This document shows positions 7,353 to 14,931 of a stretch of 16,893 bases of DNA, in pieces (positions within the stretch are counted from its first letter, which is position 1; the number at the start of each line of letters is the position of its first letter). A program made the translations under genes and the position numbers. The DNA lies in assembly GCA_029861675.1 (NCBI GenBank), contig JAOTYV010000077.1, positions 1 through 16,893 of the forward strand. The letters are read 5' to 3'. The DNA is from Alphaproteobacteria bacterium. GTDB taxonomy: Bacteria > Pseudomonadota > Alphaproteobacteria > UBA8366. The notes under the pieces are model-generated. The model was not told where the DNA came from. It worked only from the letters and a program-made list of their open reading frames with translations, and ran no database searches.

Positions 7353-8270
7353 TCAGTAATCGCCGCTGCGATAGGCCTCGTCGAGACGCTTCGCCTCTTC
7401 CTCCGACAAACTCTCCCACCCTTCGCCCCGGCGGCGCAGAGTGCCGGTGAAGTTGGGCGCGCGTTTTTCATTGAATGCCTCGCGGCCCTCCTCGCCATCG
7501 GTGGTCGTCTGGATCAAGAGCGAGTTGATCAGGTTCTGGACGTGCCATGCCTGATCGGTCGGCAGGTCGCCGAACCGCACGACGAACTCCTTCATCATGC
7601 GAACGGCGACGGGCGGCAGCGTGACGATGTGGCGCGCGATCTTTTCCGCCCGCTCCATCAACTCGGCATGGGGCACCACCTCGTTGATCAACCCGATATG
7701 CAGGGCCTCTTCCGCACCGAATGGCTCATCGGTCAGGAGGATCTTCATCGCATCGATGTATCGAAGCTGTTTGATCAAGAGACTCGCGCCCGGCCCGTTG
7801 CCGAGCCAGCCTTGCGTGAGCAGCGCGAACTTGAACCGTGCGTGCTCGGCGCTGGCGAGCCGGATGTCGGTGGACGCGAGCAGCATATAGAGACCCGCCC
7901 CCGCCGCCCAGCCGTTCACCGCCGCGATGACCGGTTTCCAGACGCGCGGATAATGGTCGCCCATCCGCCCGTCGACCCCCGTCTTCTGGCCGTGCACGGT
8001 CCCGGCAAGCGGCCAATATATCTTGTTGGTGCGCAGATATTCGCGGTCTTCGGCGGTAAGATCGGGACGCGGCGCAAGGTTGTGCCCGCCGCAGAAATGC
8101 CGATCGCCCTTTCCGGTCACGATGCCGCAGCGGATATCGCGATCCTCCCAGAGGTCGATCCAGGCTTCCGAGATTTCGTCCGATGTCGCCTTGTCGAGGA
8201 TGTTCGCCTTATCGGGGTTGTTGAAGGTGATATAGGCGACGCCGTCGCGCTTTTCGTAGTCGATAGCCAA
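7353..8270 (-). CDS. Crotonase-superfamily protein lacking both catalytic glutamates
   Basis: The 305-residue protein has a TTG start at 8270 with GGGGAGG seven to eight bases upstream. It carries the crotonase fold with FCGGHNL (59-65) and the oxyanion segment NGWAAGAGLYMLL (119-131). It has an insertion near 70-110 (YLRTNKIYWPLAG, GRMGDHYPRVW) and ends in EKRAPNF plus a charged tail. At the hydratase Glu144 site the sequence is ARFKFALLT (Leu150), and at the Glu164 site it is DAMKILL (Lys176). It is therefore unlikely to be a standard hydratase; isomerase, hydrolase, decarboxylase or lyase activity using other residues is possible. It is the last gene of the likely minus-strand run cupin, GGT-like, lactonase-like, crotonase. 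Family is certain; function is open. Confidence 0.9.
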   Translation of the reverse strand: MAIDYEKRDGVAYITFNNPDKANILDKATSDEISEAWIDLWEDRDIRCGIVTGKGDRHFCGGHNLAPRPDLTAEDREYLRTNKIYWPLAGTVHGQKTGVDGRMGDHYPRVWKPVIAAVNGWAAGAGLYMLLASTDIRLASAEHARFKFALLTQGWLGNGPGASLLIKQLRYIDAMKILLTDEPFGAEEALHIGLINEVVPHAELMERAEKIARHIVTLPPVAVRMMKEFVVRFGDLPTDQAWHVQNLINSLLIQTTTDGEEGREAFNEKRAPNFTGTLRRRGEGWESLSEEEAKRLDEAYRSGDY

Positions 8271-8400
8271 GTCGGAATCCTCCCCTAGAGAGATGTTCAG
8301 GCCGCGGCGGGACCGCGCCGATTGCCGGACGCTTATTCAACACCCGGCGCACCGGTTTGGCTATGCGACGGCGGACCGAAATATGCGCCGGGGAAATTTG

Positions 8401-9162
8401 CTAGTCATAGCATTCCTCGGCGCTGTTAAAGCCCGACCATTGCGCAAGGTCGTGGCCGAATACGACGGTTGTTCCGGATTTCTCGATCTGTTTGATCTTG
8501 GCGACCGATTTCGCGTGTAGTTCAGGGTTCCAGGTGTTTTTCGGAATCGTCTCCAATGCCAAATTTTCCCTGATCGCAACCGCGTCGGAGGCCAGAAGGT
8601 AGGCCCCGCTGTTGGGCAGGCTCGCGAGCAAGCCGGTGAGTCCGGGCGTATGACCGGGGAGCGGTAGCAGCACAATGCGGCCATCATCGAAGAGATCCAC
8701 CTCTCCATCGATCTCGGTAATCGGCATCGGATGCTTCCAATCCGCTTGGAAATACCCCTTCCCTTCGCTATCCGCGTCCCGGGCAACGGCCAGTTCCGAC
8801 GCATGAACGTAGATCGTCGCCGTGGAGAAAAACTCGTTGCAGCCGCAGTGATCACAATGCAAATGCGAGTTCACCACGATATCGATATCGGCGGGTGACA
8901 GATTCAACCGACGAAGCTCTCGAACAACATTGTCGTCCGCGCCCATCGTCGGAACCACCGCCCGCGCCATTTTTCCCCAACGTTTTTCCGGGTTCCCGGC
9001 AACGCTTGGGTGGCACCCGGTATCGAACAGCACAGTGCCGTGTGGATGACGAAACAGAAAACAGGAAACCGGCAATTCTATGATTTCCTCGCGCGCCGCG
9101 TGCGGGACATAGACGTGCTTTTTCATCTGCACACGGCCGCCGGAAAGAATGTGCATCTTCAC
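8401..9162 (-). CDS. Metallo-beta-lactamase-fold hydrolase, N-acyl-homoserine-lactonase-like
   Basis: The 253-residue protein uses a GTG start at 9162 with TAAGGA about nine bases upstream; an ATG two codons later is possible. The HxHxDH metal motif is SHLHCDHCG with His100, His102, Asp104 and His105. Further ligands are His171 (LPGHTPG), Asp193 (LASDAV) and His237 (FGHD), so two zinc ions should bind. The overall layout (FDTGCHP near 46-52, then the motif) matches AHL lactonases of the AiiA/AttM type. The catalytic tyrosine that follows the bridging Asp by three residues in AiiA is Ala196 here, so lactone hydrolysis of another substrate or a thioesterase role is as likely as quorum quenching. 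No signal peptide is seen. It is 74 bases downstream of the GGT-like gene, same strand. Confidence 0.88.
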   Translation of the reverse strand: MKMHILSGGRVQMKKHVYVPHAAREEIIELPVSCFLFRHPHGTVLFDTGCHPSVAGNPEKRWGKMARAVVPTMGADDNVVRELRRLNLSPADIDIVVNSHLHCDHCGCNEFFSTATIYVHASELAVARDADSEGKGYFQADWKHPMPITEIDGEVDLFDDGRIVLLPLPGHTPGLTGLLASLPNSGAYLLASDAVAIRENLALETIPKNTWNPELHAKSVAKIKQIEKSGTTVVFGHDLAQWSGFNSAEECYD

Positions 9163-9236
9163 GCGATGGGTTCCTTACCTTGGCTAGATATTAGCGAAAA
9201 TCCGGCCCGAAAGTCGCCGGCACGTCTATTGTTGCC

Positions 9237-11105
9237 TTAGCGTCCGAAGGCGTAGCCCTGGGTAAAACGCGCGGTCGCCGCGGCCTTGAGCAAGTCGCCG
9301 TCGCGCGCGACGACACACATGCGTCCCTGCGACCAGTCATCGCCGACGGAAACATCGTGTCCCCGCTTGCGTAGGTCGTCGACCGTCGCGTCGGAGAACC
9401 GGCCCTCGACCGCAAGCGAGCGCAGCGCCGCCCGCTTGGGATAGAACGACCCCGGAAAATGCGACGTGTTGAAGGTCGGCGCGTCGACCGCCTGCTGCAG
9501 GTTCTGGCCGTGATGCACATGGCGCAGGAAGAATTGCAGTGCCCACTGGTCCTGCCGGTCCGCACCGGGAGTGCCGAACGCCATATACGGCTTGCCGTTG
9601 CGTGTCGCAAAGCCGGGACTCAAGGTCGTACGCGGCCGCTTGCCCGGCGCGATCCCGCCCGGCGTCCCCTCTTCCAGCGTGAAGATCTGACCCCGATTGG
9701 ACAGCGCGAAACCGAGACCGGGAATCGTCGGCGAACTGCGCAGCCAACCGCCGCTCGGCGTGATAGACACCATATTGCCGAACCGGTCGGCGACGTCGAG
9801 ATGGACCGTGTCGCCGGTCGCGATCGACACGGCGGCGTCGGGCGCGGATAGCGGCATCGGCGTGCCGTCGTCGGCGAGGGAAATGCGCTGCCCGTCCTCG
9901 AGACCGTAAACGACCGGCCCGCCAAAGCCGGCAATCGCACCGGGCCGTATCGCGTCCGATGCGGTGGAGCCGATCAGCGCGCGGCGGGCCGCGTTGTAAT
10001 CTTCGGAAAGCAGCGCATCGATCGGCACATCGACGAAATCCGGATCGCCGTAGAACTTCTCCCGGTCGGCGAAGGCGAGCTTCGTGCATTCGGCGACAAG
10101 ATGCACGAATTCCGCGCCATTCGGATCCATCGCATCGAGGTCGAAGCCGCGCAGCAGCGCAAGTTGCTGCAGGAAGACCGGCCCCTGGCTCCACGGCCCG
10201 CATTTGAAGACGGTGTAGTCGCCATACTCGAGCGACAGCGGCGCTTCGACACTCGCCGACCAGCGGGCCAGGTCGTCGCCGGACAGGAACCCGCGATGGC
10301 GTTCGCCGGAGGTGTCGAGAAATTCGTTGTCGCGGCAGAACCGATCGACGGACTCGGCAACAAAGCCCCGGTAGAAAGCCCCGCGCGCCGCTTCGATCTG
10401 TTGTTCGCGTCCCCCGCCCGCCGCTTCCGCCTCATCCAGAATCCGCTCGAACGTATCGGCCAACACCGGGTTGGAAAACAGCTGGTTTGGCGTCGGAATC
10501 TTGCCGCCGGGACAATACACCGCCGCCGAACTCGGCCAATGGTCGACAAACAGATCCTTCAGCGCATCGATCGTCGCCACCACCCGCGCACCGATGGGAT
10601 AGCCGTTGCGCGCATGGCCGATGGCGGGTTCGAGCACATCCCGGACCCGCAGCGTTCCCCAATCCCGCAGCAGGACCATGAACGCATCGAACGCGCCGGG
10701 CACGACGAGCGGCAACAGCCCGGCACCCGGTACGATATCGAGCCCGAGATTGCGATACGCGCCGACCGTCGCCGCCGCGGGCGCGACACCCTGGCCGCAA
10801 ATCGCCGATACACGCTCCGTCTTGGCGTCATAGAGAATGATCGGCGCGTCGCCCGCCGGGCCTGCCATGGTCGGCTCGACGACTTGCAGCGTGAAGCCGA
10901 CGGCAATGGCCGCGTCGAAGGCGTTGCCGCCCTTCTCGAGGATCGCCATGCCCGCGGCCGTGCCGAACCAATGCGTAGACGCCACCATCCCGAATGTCCC
11001 GCACAGTTCCGGGCGCGTCGTAAAAGGCGGCTCGCCCGGCAGCACGCGGCTTGGCGGTGTCCCGCTGCCGCGAAACAGCTGTTCGATTTCCTTGGCGTCC
11101 ATCAT
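9237..11105 (-). CDS. Gamma-glutamyltransferase-family Ntn hydrolase, atypical cytoplasmic type
   Basis: A start at the ATG at 11105 has GGAG eight bases upstream and gives 622 residues; the frame is open to an ATG at 11153, adding 16 poorly conserved residues. The family body is clear: STHWFGTAAGMAILEKGGNA, VPGAFDAF, TKLAFADREKFYGDP, and the self-cleavage site DTVHLDVADRFGNMVS with Thr433 as the likely N-terminal nucleophile. Two substrate-contact sites differ from E. coli Ggt. The Arg of DFREMAP is Gln105 in GQGVAP, and the MDDF aspartate region reads NRGQIF. There is no signal peptide, unlike periplasmic Ggt. This suggests hydrolysis of an amide other than a gamma-glutamyl peptide, as in the relatives YwrD or oxamate amidohydrolase HpxW. 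It lies second in the minus-strand run. Confidence 0.9.
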   Translation of the reverse strand: MMDAKEIEQLFRGSGTPPSRVLPGEPPFTTRPELCGTFGMVASTHWFGTAAGMAILEKGGNAFDAAIAVGFTLQVVEPTMAGPAGDAPIILYDAKTERVSAICGQGVAPAAATVGAYRNLGLDIVPGAGLLPLVVPGAFDAFMVLLRDWGTLRVRDVLEPAIGHARNGYPIGARVVATIDALKDLFVDHWPSSAAVYCPGGKIPTPNQLFSNPVLADTFERILDEAEAAGGGREQQIEAARGAFYRGFVAESVDRFCRDNEFLDTSGERHRGFLSGDDLARWSASVEAPLSLEYGDYTVFKCGPWSQGPVFLQQLALLRGFDLDAMDPNGAEFVHLVAECTKLAFADREKFYGDPDFVDVPIDALLSEDYNAARRALIGSTASDAIRPGAIAGFGGPVVYGLEDGQRISLADDGTPMPLSAPDAAVSIATGDTVHLDVADRFGNMVSITPSGGWLRSSPTIPGLGFALSNRGQIFTLEEGTPGGIAPGKRPRTTLSPGFATRNGKPYMAFGTPGADRQDQWALQFFLRHVHHGQNLQQAVDAPTFNTSHFPGSFYPKRAALRSLAVEGRFSDATVDDLRKRGHDVSVGDDWSQGRMCVVARDGDLLKAAATARFTQGYAFGR

Positions 11106-11243
11106 CCTGGCATCTCCGGTTGCAGACAGCGCCGCCGACGGCGTCATCGTCATCAGACACCGGCAAGTCGCGACACGACAAATGAAACGATCGCCCGGCG
11201 GCCATCACCGATGGGCGCACTCACCACGGGCGCGGGTGGAGTC

Positions 11244-11756
11244 CTACCGGATAAACCGTTTCACATAGTCCGCGCCGAGGCCGACCTCTTCATAATGATT
11301 CCGCGCCGCCTCGACCCGGGTGAACACGTCGGTCGAGCCGATGGTCTTGCCGTCCTCGTCGCAATACAGCAGCGCGCCGGAATTGTGGAACAGGGTGAGC
11401 ATGGTGTCACCCTCGTCCACCACCAATGTGTGGACATCGCCCGGCGGCTCGAACAGGTAGCTGCCGGCCGTGGCCACCCAATCGCGTTCGAGATAGCGCC
11501 AGCGGCCTTCCAGGACGAAGCCATGCACCGGCGCCGGATGGCGATGACGCGAGATGATGCCCGGTTGGGTCACCTTGGTCAGGTGCACCCAATAGCCCTG
11601 GCTTACATTCAGGCAAAGCGGCCGCGACCAGCGGCCCGGTCCGTTCGGCACCCAAATCCGCTCGTCCTCCGGCTCCCGGCCATCCTTCCAGAAGATTTCG
11701 TCGAGCATGTCCTGCGGCGCGAGCGGGGAGTAACGGGTTTCGATCGTATCGGGCAT
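11244..11756 (-). CDS. Cupin, 2,4'-dihydroxyacetophenone dioxygenase-like
   Basis: The 170-residue protein starts at an ATG at 11756 with GAGG seven to eight bases upstream. The frame is open further upstream to 12107, but that part (SCAQRYNIG and similar) shows no family resemblance. The single cupin barrel has ISRHRHPAPVH with His71, His73 and His78, FVLEGRWRYLER, and PPGDVHTLV with His109. The pattern suits a mononuclear Fe(II) site built mostly from histidines, as in 2,4'-dihydroxyacetophenone dioxygenase, which cleaves an aryl-ketone C-C bond. It is the first gene of the likely operon leading to the GGT-like, lactonase-like and crotonase-like genes, so it may supply or condition their substrate. 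The family label is good; the reaction is an inference. Confidence 0.82.
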   Translation of the reverse strand: MPDTIETRYSPLAPQDMLDEIFWKDGREPEDERIWVPNGPGRWSRPLCLNVSQGYWVHLTKVTQPGIISRHRHPAPVHGFVLEGRWRYLERDWVATAGSYLFEPPGDVHTLVVDEGDTMLTLFHNSGALLYCDEDGKTIGSTDVFTRVEAARNHYEEVGLGADYVKRFIR

Positions 11757-12222
11757 CGGGTCCACCTCAAATCTGTCAATCTGCGGCCAACTATAATGAA
11801 ACCGCGCCGCCGCCGACACCCTGCCCGCCCGCGAATATTTCCATGACGCCGAAACGGCGGAATGCACAGGCCCGATCCGCAGAATATCATCCGCTTTTTC
11901 CACCCTTGTTGATTTACCCAAAAGGGCTATGTTTACTCCTATATTGTAGCGTTGCGCGCAGGATGGTGCAGCGCATAGGCGTAGGCTCCGGCATGTCCCA
12001 AAACGCTGGAGAGTATCCGGATAAGCGTGCAATTCCATGCCTTGCAGGCACCACCACACCGTATTTTGGGCTTCCGGCGTTCCGGATGAATCGGACGGCT
12101 CAGCCATCTTCCCGGCATGGGGAAAATTGATGGCGATGGGGTCGGAAAAGCATCAGGCGCACACCTTATCGCGGTTTGACCGGCTGCCTGATCGCTTCCA
12201 TAGCTGACGGAGGAACCGAATT
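11757..12222. other. 466-base divergent intergenic region (cupin operon / lipoprotein)
   Basis: No convincing gene is seen on either strand. It must hold the promoters of the minus-strand cupin run and the plus-strand lipoprotein. Weak candidates only: TTGATT with TTTACT 17 bases on near 11912-11940 (plus), and a TACAAT-type -10 on the minus strand around 11945-11955 without a good -35. It is less GC-rich around 11880-11960 than its surroundings. An inverted repeat at 12152-12192 is listed separately. Confidence 0.5.
12152..12192 (+). promoter_or_regulatory. Inverted repeat in the lipoprotein leader
   Basis: ATCAGGC (12152-12158) and GCCTGAT (12186-12192) are perfect 7-base arms 27 bases apart, ending 16 bases before the Shine-Dalgarno site of the lipoprotein gene. 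It could be a spaced operator or an mRNA hairpin; chance is also possible at this length. Confidence 0.25.
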
Positions 12223-12717
12223 ATGACGATCGCAAGATTTGCATCCGCTCTCGTCGTGCTGATCGGCGTTGCGGGTTGTGAGAACTATGCCAACCGGGAA
12301 CAGGCGGCCGGAGCGGCCGTCGGCCAACTGCTTGAATTGAAGATCGGCGATCACAAGCAGCCGATCCTCCCGACGGCGTCGGGCTCGCTATTGGGCGCCT
12401 ATCGGGGAAGCGAGGTCGGCAAGTCATTGGACGACAGCGACCGGCGTCACGCCGAAGATGCCGCGAAGAAGAGCCTTGCAACCGCGCCGGCCAAGAACAC
12501 CACGGGCTGGCGCAACCCCAATACCGGCCATACGGGCACCTTCACGCCGACCAATTCATATCGATCGGACGACCGTTTGCGCTGCCGCGACTACAAGCAG
12601 AGCATCACGGCGGAAGGACGATCGAAAGATGCCTACGGCACCGCCTGCCAGACCGCGGACGGTTCCTGGCGGATGCTTCAAACGCCGGTACGGCGCGCCC
12701 TCCGCCGCCGCCGCTAG
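12223..12717 (+). CDS. 17 kDa surface-antigen-like lipoprotein
   Basis: The 164-residue protein starts at ATG 12223 behind GGAGG (12209-12213). A signal peptide (ASALVVLIGVAG) ends at lipobox Cys19, so an outer-membrane lipoprotein is predicted. Residues 27-70 correspond to the glycine-zipper region of rickettsial 17 kDa antigen-type proteins, but the first half (QLLELKIGDHKQPILP) has lost most glycines, while the second (GSLLGAYRGSEVGKSLD) remains. The C-terminal domain is typical: WRNPNTGHTGTFTPTNSY (96-113), CRDYKQS with Cys121, and YGTACQTADGSWR with Cys142. It ends in a run of arginines. The role is probably envelope structure. The stop codon lies inside the 5' arm of the hairpin at 12715-12756. 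Confidence 0.9.
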   Translation: MTIARFASALVVLIGVAGCENYANREQAAGAAVGQLLELKIGDHKQPILPTASGSLLGAYRGSEVGKSLDDSDRRHAEDAAKKSLATAPAKNTTGWRNPNTGHTGTFTPTNSYRSDDRLRCRDYKQSITAEGRSKDAYGTACQTADGSWRMLQTPVRRALRRRR

Positions 12718-12756
12718 ACCATTTCTTGTTTAAATTGACTCAAGTGAAATGGTCTA
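12715..12756 (+). terminator. 11-bp perfect hairpin with T-rich tail, terminator of the lipoprotein gene
   Basis: TAGACCATTTC (12715-12725) and GAAATGGTCTA (12746-12756) pair perfectly across a 20-base loop. The tail continues TCTCTTTGTTTA. The 5' arm includes the TAG stop codon itself. The long loop is unusual for an intrinsic terminator, but position and T-rich tail support 3'-end function. It could also stop minus-strand transcripts, since the UxaA-type gene converges on it. Confidence 0.6.
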
Positions 12757-12820
12757 TCTCTTTGTTTATATGCAAATACGCCGCCGCGAACCGTTTCGAT
12801 TCGCTCGGGATCTGCTTTAA
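12715..12820 (+). repeat. Dispersed alphaproteobacterial intergenic repeat ('ATCTCTTTGTTT' type)
   Basis: The hairpin plus the following ATCTCTTTGTTTATATGCAA, GCGAACCGTTTCGATTCGCT and CTGCTTTAA match a dispersed repeat pattern I recall from Bradyrhizobium/Methylobacterium-like genomes: a CCATTT hairpin, then TAACTCTTTGTTTT, GCGAACCG and CACTTCGCT words. Only one copy is in the window, so repetition cannot be shown here. Confidence 0.45.
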
Positions 12821-12923
12821 GGATCATCGCCCGCTTCCGTAGCGGTTATGAGAGCTTCGGCCAAAAGGAGCCCACGCGGCTTAGTCGAGACCTCCGTCTC
12901 GATTCCAGCCAACCGCCAGACCG

Positions 12924-14081
12924 TCAGAAACTCGCGCCGGCGACGCCGATCGTCGATTGCGCGGTGCCATAGAGCTCGGTGAACGTGTACCGGCCGTTCG
13001 CGACCGCCAGAAATTCTTCGTAGATGCGTTGTCCGCCCTCTTCGATCGACATTTCGCCGGTCAGGATGTCGCTGACATCCACGTCCAGGTCGTCGAATCC
13101 CCGGGATGCGGTAAGCGGGTTGCCGCTGATTTTTATCGTCGGCGCGAAGGGGTGCGACGACGGCTGCCCCAGGCCGGTGTTAAAACCGATGATTTGCGCG
13201 CCGCCCGCGGCAAATCCCGTCATGGACTCGCAGGCGGGCGCCGGGGTGCTCATGAAGTAGAACCCCGGTGGCTCGGGGATAACCGGCTCGCAGTAGTCGA
13301 CGACGCCCTGCAGCGGCTTGGTGCCCGCTTTCTTGACCGCACCCAGCGCCTTTTCGGCCAGGGTCGTAAGGCCGCCGTTGATGTTATCGGCGGACGGATT
13401 GGTTTTTCGGATATCGTCGACGCCGCCCATGCGGGACATTTCTTCCATATCGGCGATCGCCTGCACGATTTTCGCGGCCACATCCTTGTTCACCGACCGT
13501 TCGGCGAGCAGATGCTCGGCGCCCATGATTTCGGCGGTCTCCGAGAGAACCACGGAGCCGCCGGCATCCATCAGCAGATCCGCCGCATGACCGAGCGCCG
13601 GGTTGCCCGACAGACCGCTGCTGAAATCGGAACCGCCGCATTCGACGCCAAAAATGAGTTTGGAGAGCGGCTGCTCGCTGCGCTGCGTGGCGGAAAATTT
13701 CCGGACCATTTTGGCGGCAGCCACGATACCCTTCTCGATGGCGCGGAAGGTGCTGCCGACTTCCTGATAGGCAACGCATTCGACATCCTTTCCCGCCGCC
13801 GCGATGGGGCCGGCGAAGGCGTCGACCGACGGCTTGTGCAGGCTGACCAGGACGACGCCGGCTATATTCGGGTTCATCGCCATGCCATGGATCGCCCGCA
13901 AGCGCATATCATGGTTGCGCCCGATCATCTTGCGTCCGAACAGGTCGGTCACCAGATCGGTGCCGCGGACATTCTCGGTAATTTTCCGGGCGATGCCGTT
14001 GGTGTTATCCATCAGCGAGATGATGCCGACGCGGTTTCTGACGCCGACGCTGCCGTTGGGCCGCGGGTAGCCGAAGAACAT
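12924..14081 (-). CDS. UxaA/GarD-family hydro-lyase large subunit (altronate dehydratase / sulfolactate sulfo-lyase SuyB type)
   Basis: The ATG at 14081 is chosen because AAGGAG lies eight bases upstream; the GTG at 14090 overlaps that site. It gives 385 residues. It begins FFGYPRPNGSVGVRNRVGI, the signature of the UxaA C-terminal domain. It carries FGVECGGSDFSSGLSGNPALG with Cys148, a probable iron-site or catalytic region, and INGGLTTLAEKALGAVKKAG. The N-terminal SAF domain sits on a separate gene (14120-14419) 38 bases upstream. This split form and the 385-residue size resemble SuyAB, which removes sulfite from (2R)-sulfolactate, but D-altronate or galactarate-type dehydration is equally possible. 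Partner and cytoplasmic location are secure; the substrate is not. Confidence 0.88.
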   Translation of the reverse strand: MFFGYPRPNGSVGVRNRVGIISLMDNTNGIARKITENVRGTDLVTDLFGRKMIGRNHDMRLRAIHGMAMNPNIAGVVLVSLHKPSVDAFAGPIAAAGKDVECVAYQEVGSTFRAIEKGIVAAAKMVRKFSATQRSEQPLSKLIFGVECGGSDFSSGLSGNPALGHAADLLMDAGGSVVLSETAEIMGAEHLLAERSVNKDVAAKIVQAIADMEEMSRMGGVDDIRKTNPSADNINGGLTTLAEKALGAVKKAGTKPLQGVVDYCEPVIPEPPGFYFMSTPAPACESMTGFAAGGAQIIGFNTGLGQPSSHPFAPTIKISGNPLTASRGFDDLDVDVSDILTGEMSIEEGGQRIYEEFLAVANGRYTFTELYGTAQSTIGVAGASF

Positions 14082-14119
14082 TTGAGACACTCCTTGTTTA
14101 TTTGTTTGGCCCTGCCGGA

Positions 14120-14419
14120 TCAGTCCACGACGTTATGAACGTGCACATGGTTGCCCGTGCCGATGTTCTGCGAGGCCTTGCCAATGACCTCGCCGTATTT
14201 CAGGACGCTCTCACCTTCGGCAATGTCCCGTACGGCGAGTTTGTGGCCACGGGGTACGGGATTGGTGGCGGTCACCGCAAAGTTGTCCTTGCCCAGCCTG
14301 ATCGAGGCCTCGGCACCCGATTCGATGTCGTGCAGGCAGACCGCGACGTTGTCGCCTTCGGTTATCACGATGGCGTCGAGGGCGCCGCCGAGATTGCTGT
14401 GCGTTGTCTTATCAGGCAT
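14120..14419 (-). CDS. SAF-domain small subunit of a UxaA/GarD/SuyA-type lyase
   Basis: The product has 99 residues from the ATG at 14419, which has AGGAG six bases upstream; the open frame extends further but without support. The fold-defining stretch is GHKLAVRDIAEGESVLKYGE (58-77), followed by VIGKASQNI and GNHVHVHNV with His91, His93 and His95, as in the N-terminal domain of altronate and galactarate dehydratases and in SuyA. It should bind the large subunit encoded next and contribute metal or substrate contacts. The 38-base spacing and shared strand support one operon and a heteromeric enzyme. Confidence 0.9.
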   Translation of the reverse strand: MPDKTTHSNLGGALDAIVITEGDNVAVCLHDIESGAEASIRLGKDNFAVTATNPVPRGHKLAVRDIAEGESVLKYGEVIGKASQNIGTGNHVHVHNVVD

Positions 14420-14535
14420 TTCCATCTCCTGTTCATGCAAGCTTCGGTTCGCGTGGAGCGCAAACAATCCAATTTTGCCGCGCCCCGAACCCGGTAGCCG
14501 TCAGGGCGGCCTATATCGCGGGCGAAGACAGGCGG

Positions 14536-14931
14536 CTACAGCAACTCGACACCGGCGCGCGCACAATCCTCATCCTCCTGCGCCGTTCCGCCGCCGACAC
14601 CACACGCGCCTTCGACGACGCCGTTCCGTATCACCGGCATGGCGCCCTGCCCCATGATCATATGGCCTCCTTCGCCCGCCACGATGCCACGGAACGTCGG
14701 ATGGTCGGCGCGTTCGGTAAGATCGCCACTCGGGCGGCCGAACGCCGCCCAGGCGATCGCCTTGCCCTGGCTGCCGTAGACGCCGGCCCACTTTGCTTCG
14801 TCCATCCGTTGAAACGCCATCAACCGGCCGCCTCCATCGCAGACCGCCACATTGATCTTGATGTCGAGTTCCTCCGCCTTCGCCATCGCCCCCTGTGCGA
14901 TGCGATTGGCTTCTTCCAACGTCAGCGTCAT
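14536..14931 (-). CDS. GlcG/HbpS-family heme-binding-like protein
   Basis: The ATG at 14931 has AAGGAG seven bases upstream and gives 131 residues, usual for the family. A longer open frame to 15189 is low-complexity arginine-rich and rejected. Family marks are LTLEEANRIAQGAMAKAEEL, NVAVCDGGGRLMAFQRMD (27-44), GKAIAWAAFGRPS (56-68), the IMGQGAMPVIRNGVVEGACG stretch (92-111) and a terminal EDEDCARAGVELL. GlcG/HbpS proteins occur in many catabolic operons with unclear roles; some bind heme. It has no signal peptide, so it is predicted to be cytoplasmic. It lies 116 bases upstream of the SAF subunit gene on the same strand and is probably the first gene of that three-gene unit. Confidence 0.9.
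   Translation of the reverse strand: MTLTLEEANRIAQGAMAKAEELDIKINVAVCDGGGRLMAFQRMDEAKWAGVYGSQGKAIAWAAFGRPSGDLTERADHPTFRGIVAGEGGHMIMGQGAMPVIRNGVVEGACGVGGGTAQEDEDCARAGVELL

Noticed and set aside
7158..8288. 376-codon open frame on the plus strand
   Set aside because: It overlaps the CoA-transferase end and is antisense to the second crotonase; no motifs.
10101..11846. 581-codon open frame on the plus strand
   Set aside because: It is antisense to the GGT-like and cupin genes, arginine/histidine-rich with no family features; GC-rich coding DNA often leaves such antisense frames open.
11757..12107. N-terminal extension of the cupin
   Set aside because: Not family-like, and the ATG at 11756 has a good GAGG site; the extension is treated as intergenic.
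12957..14138. 393-codon open frame on the plus strand
   Set aside because: It is the shadow of the UxaA/SuyB-type gene, which has clear family motifs and a ribosome site.
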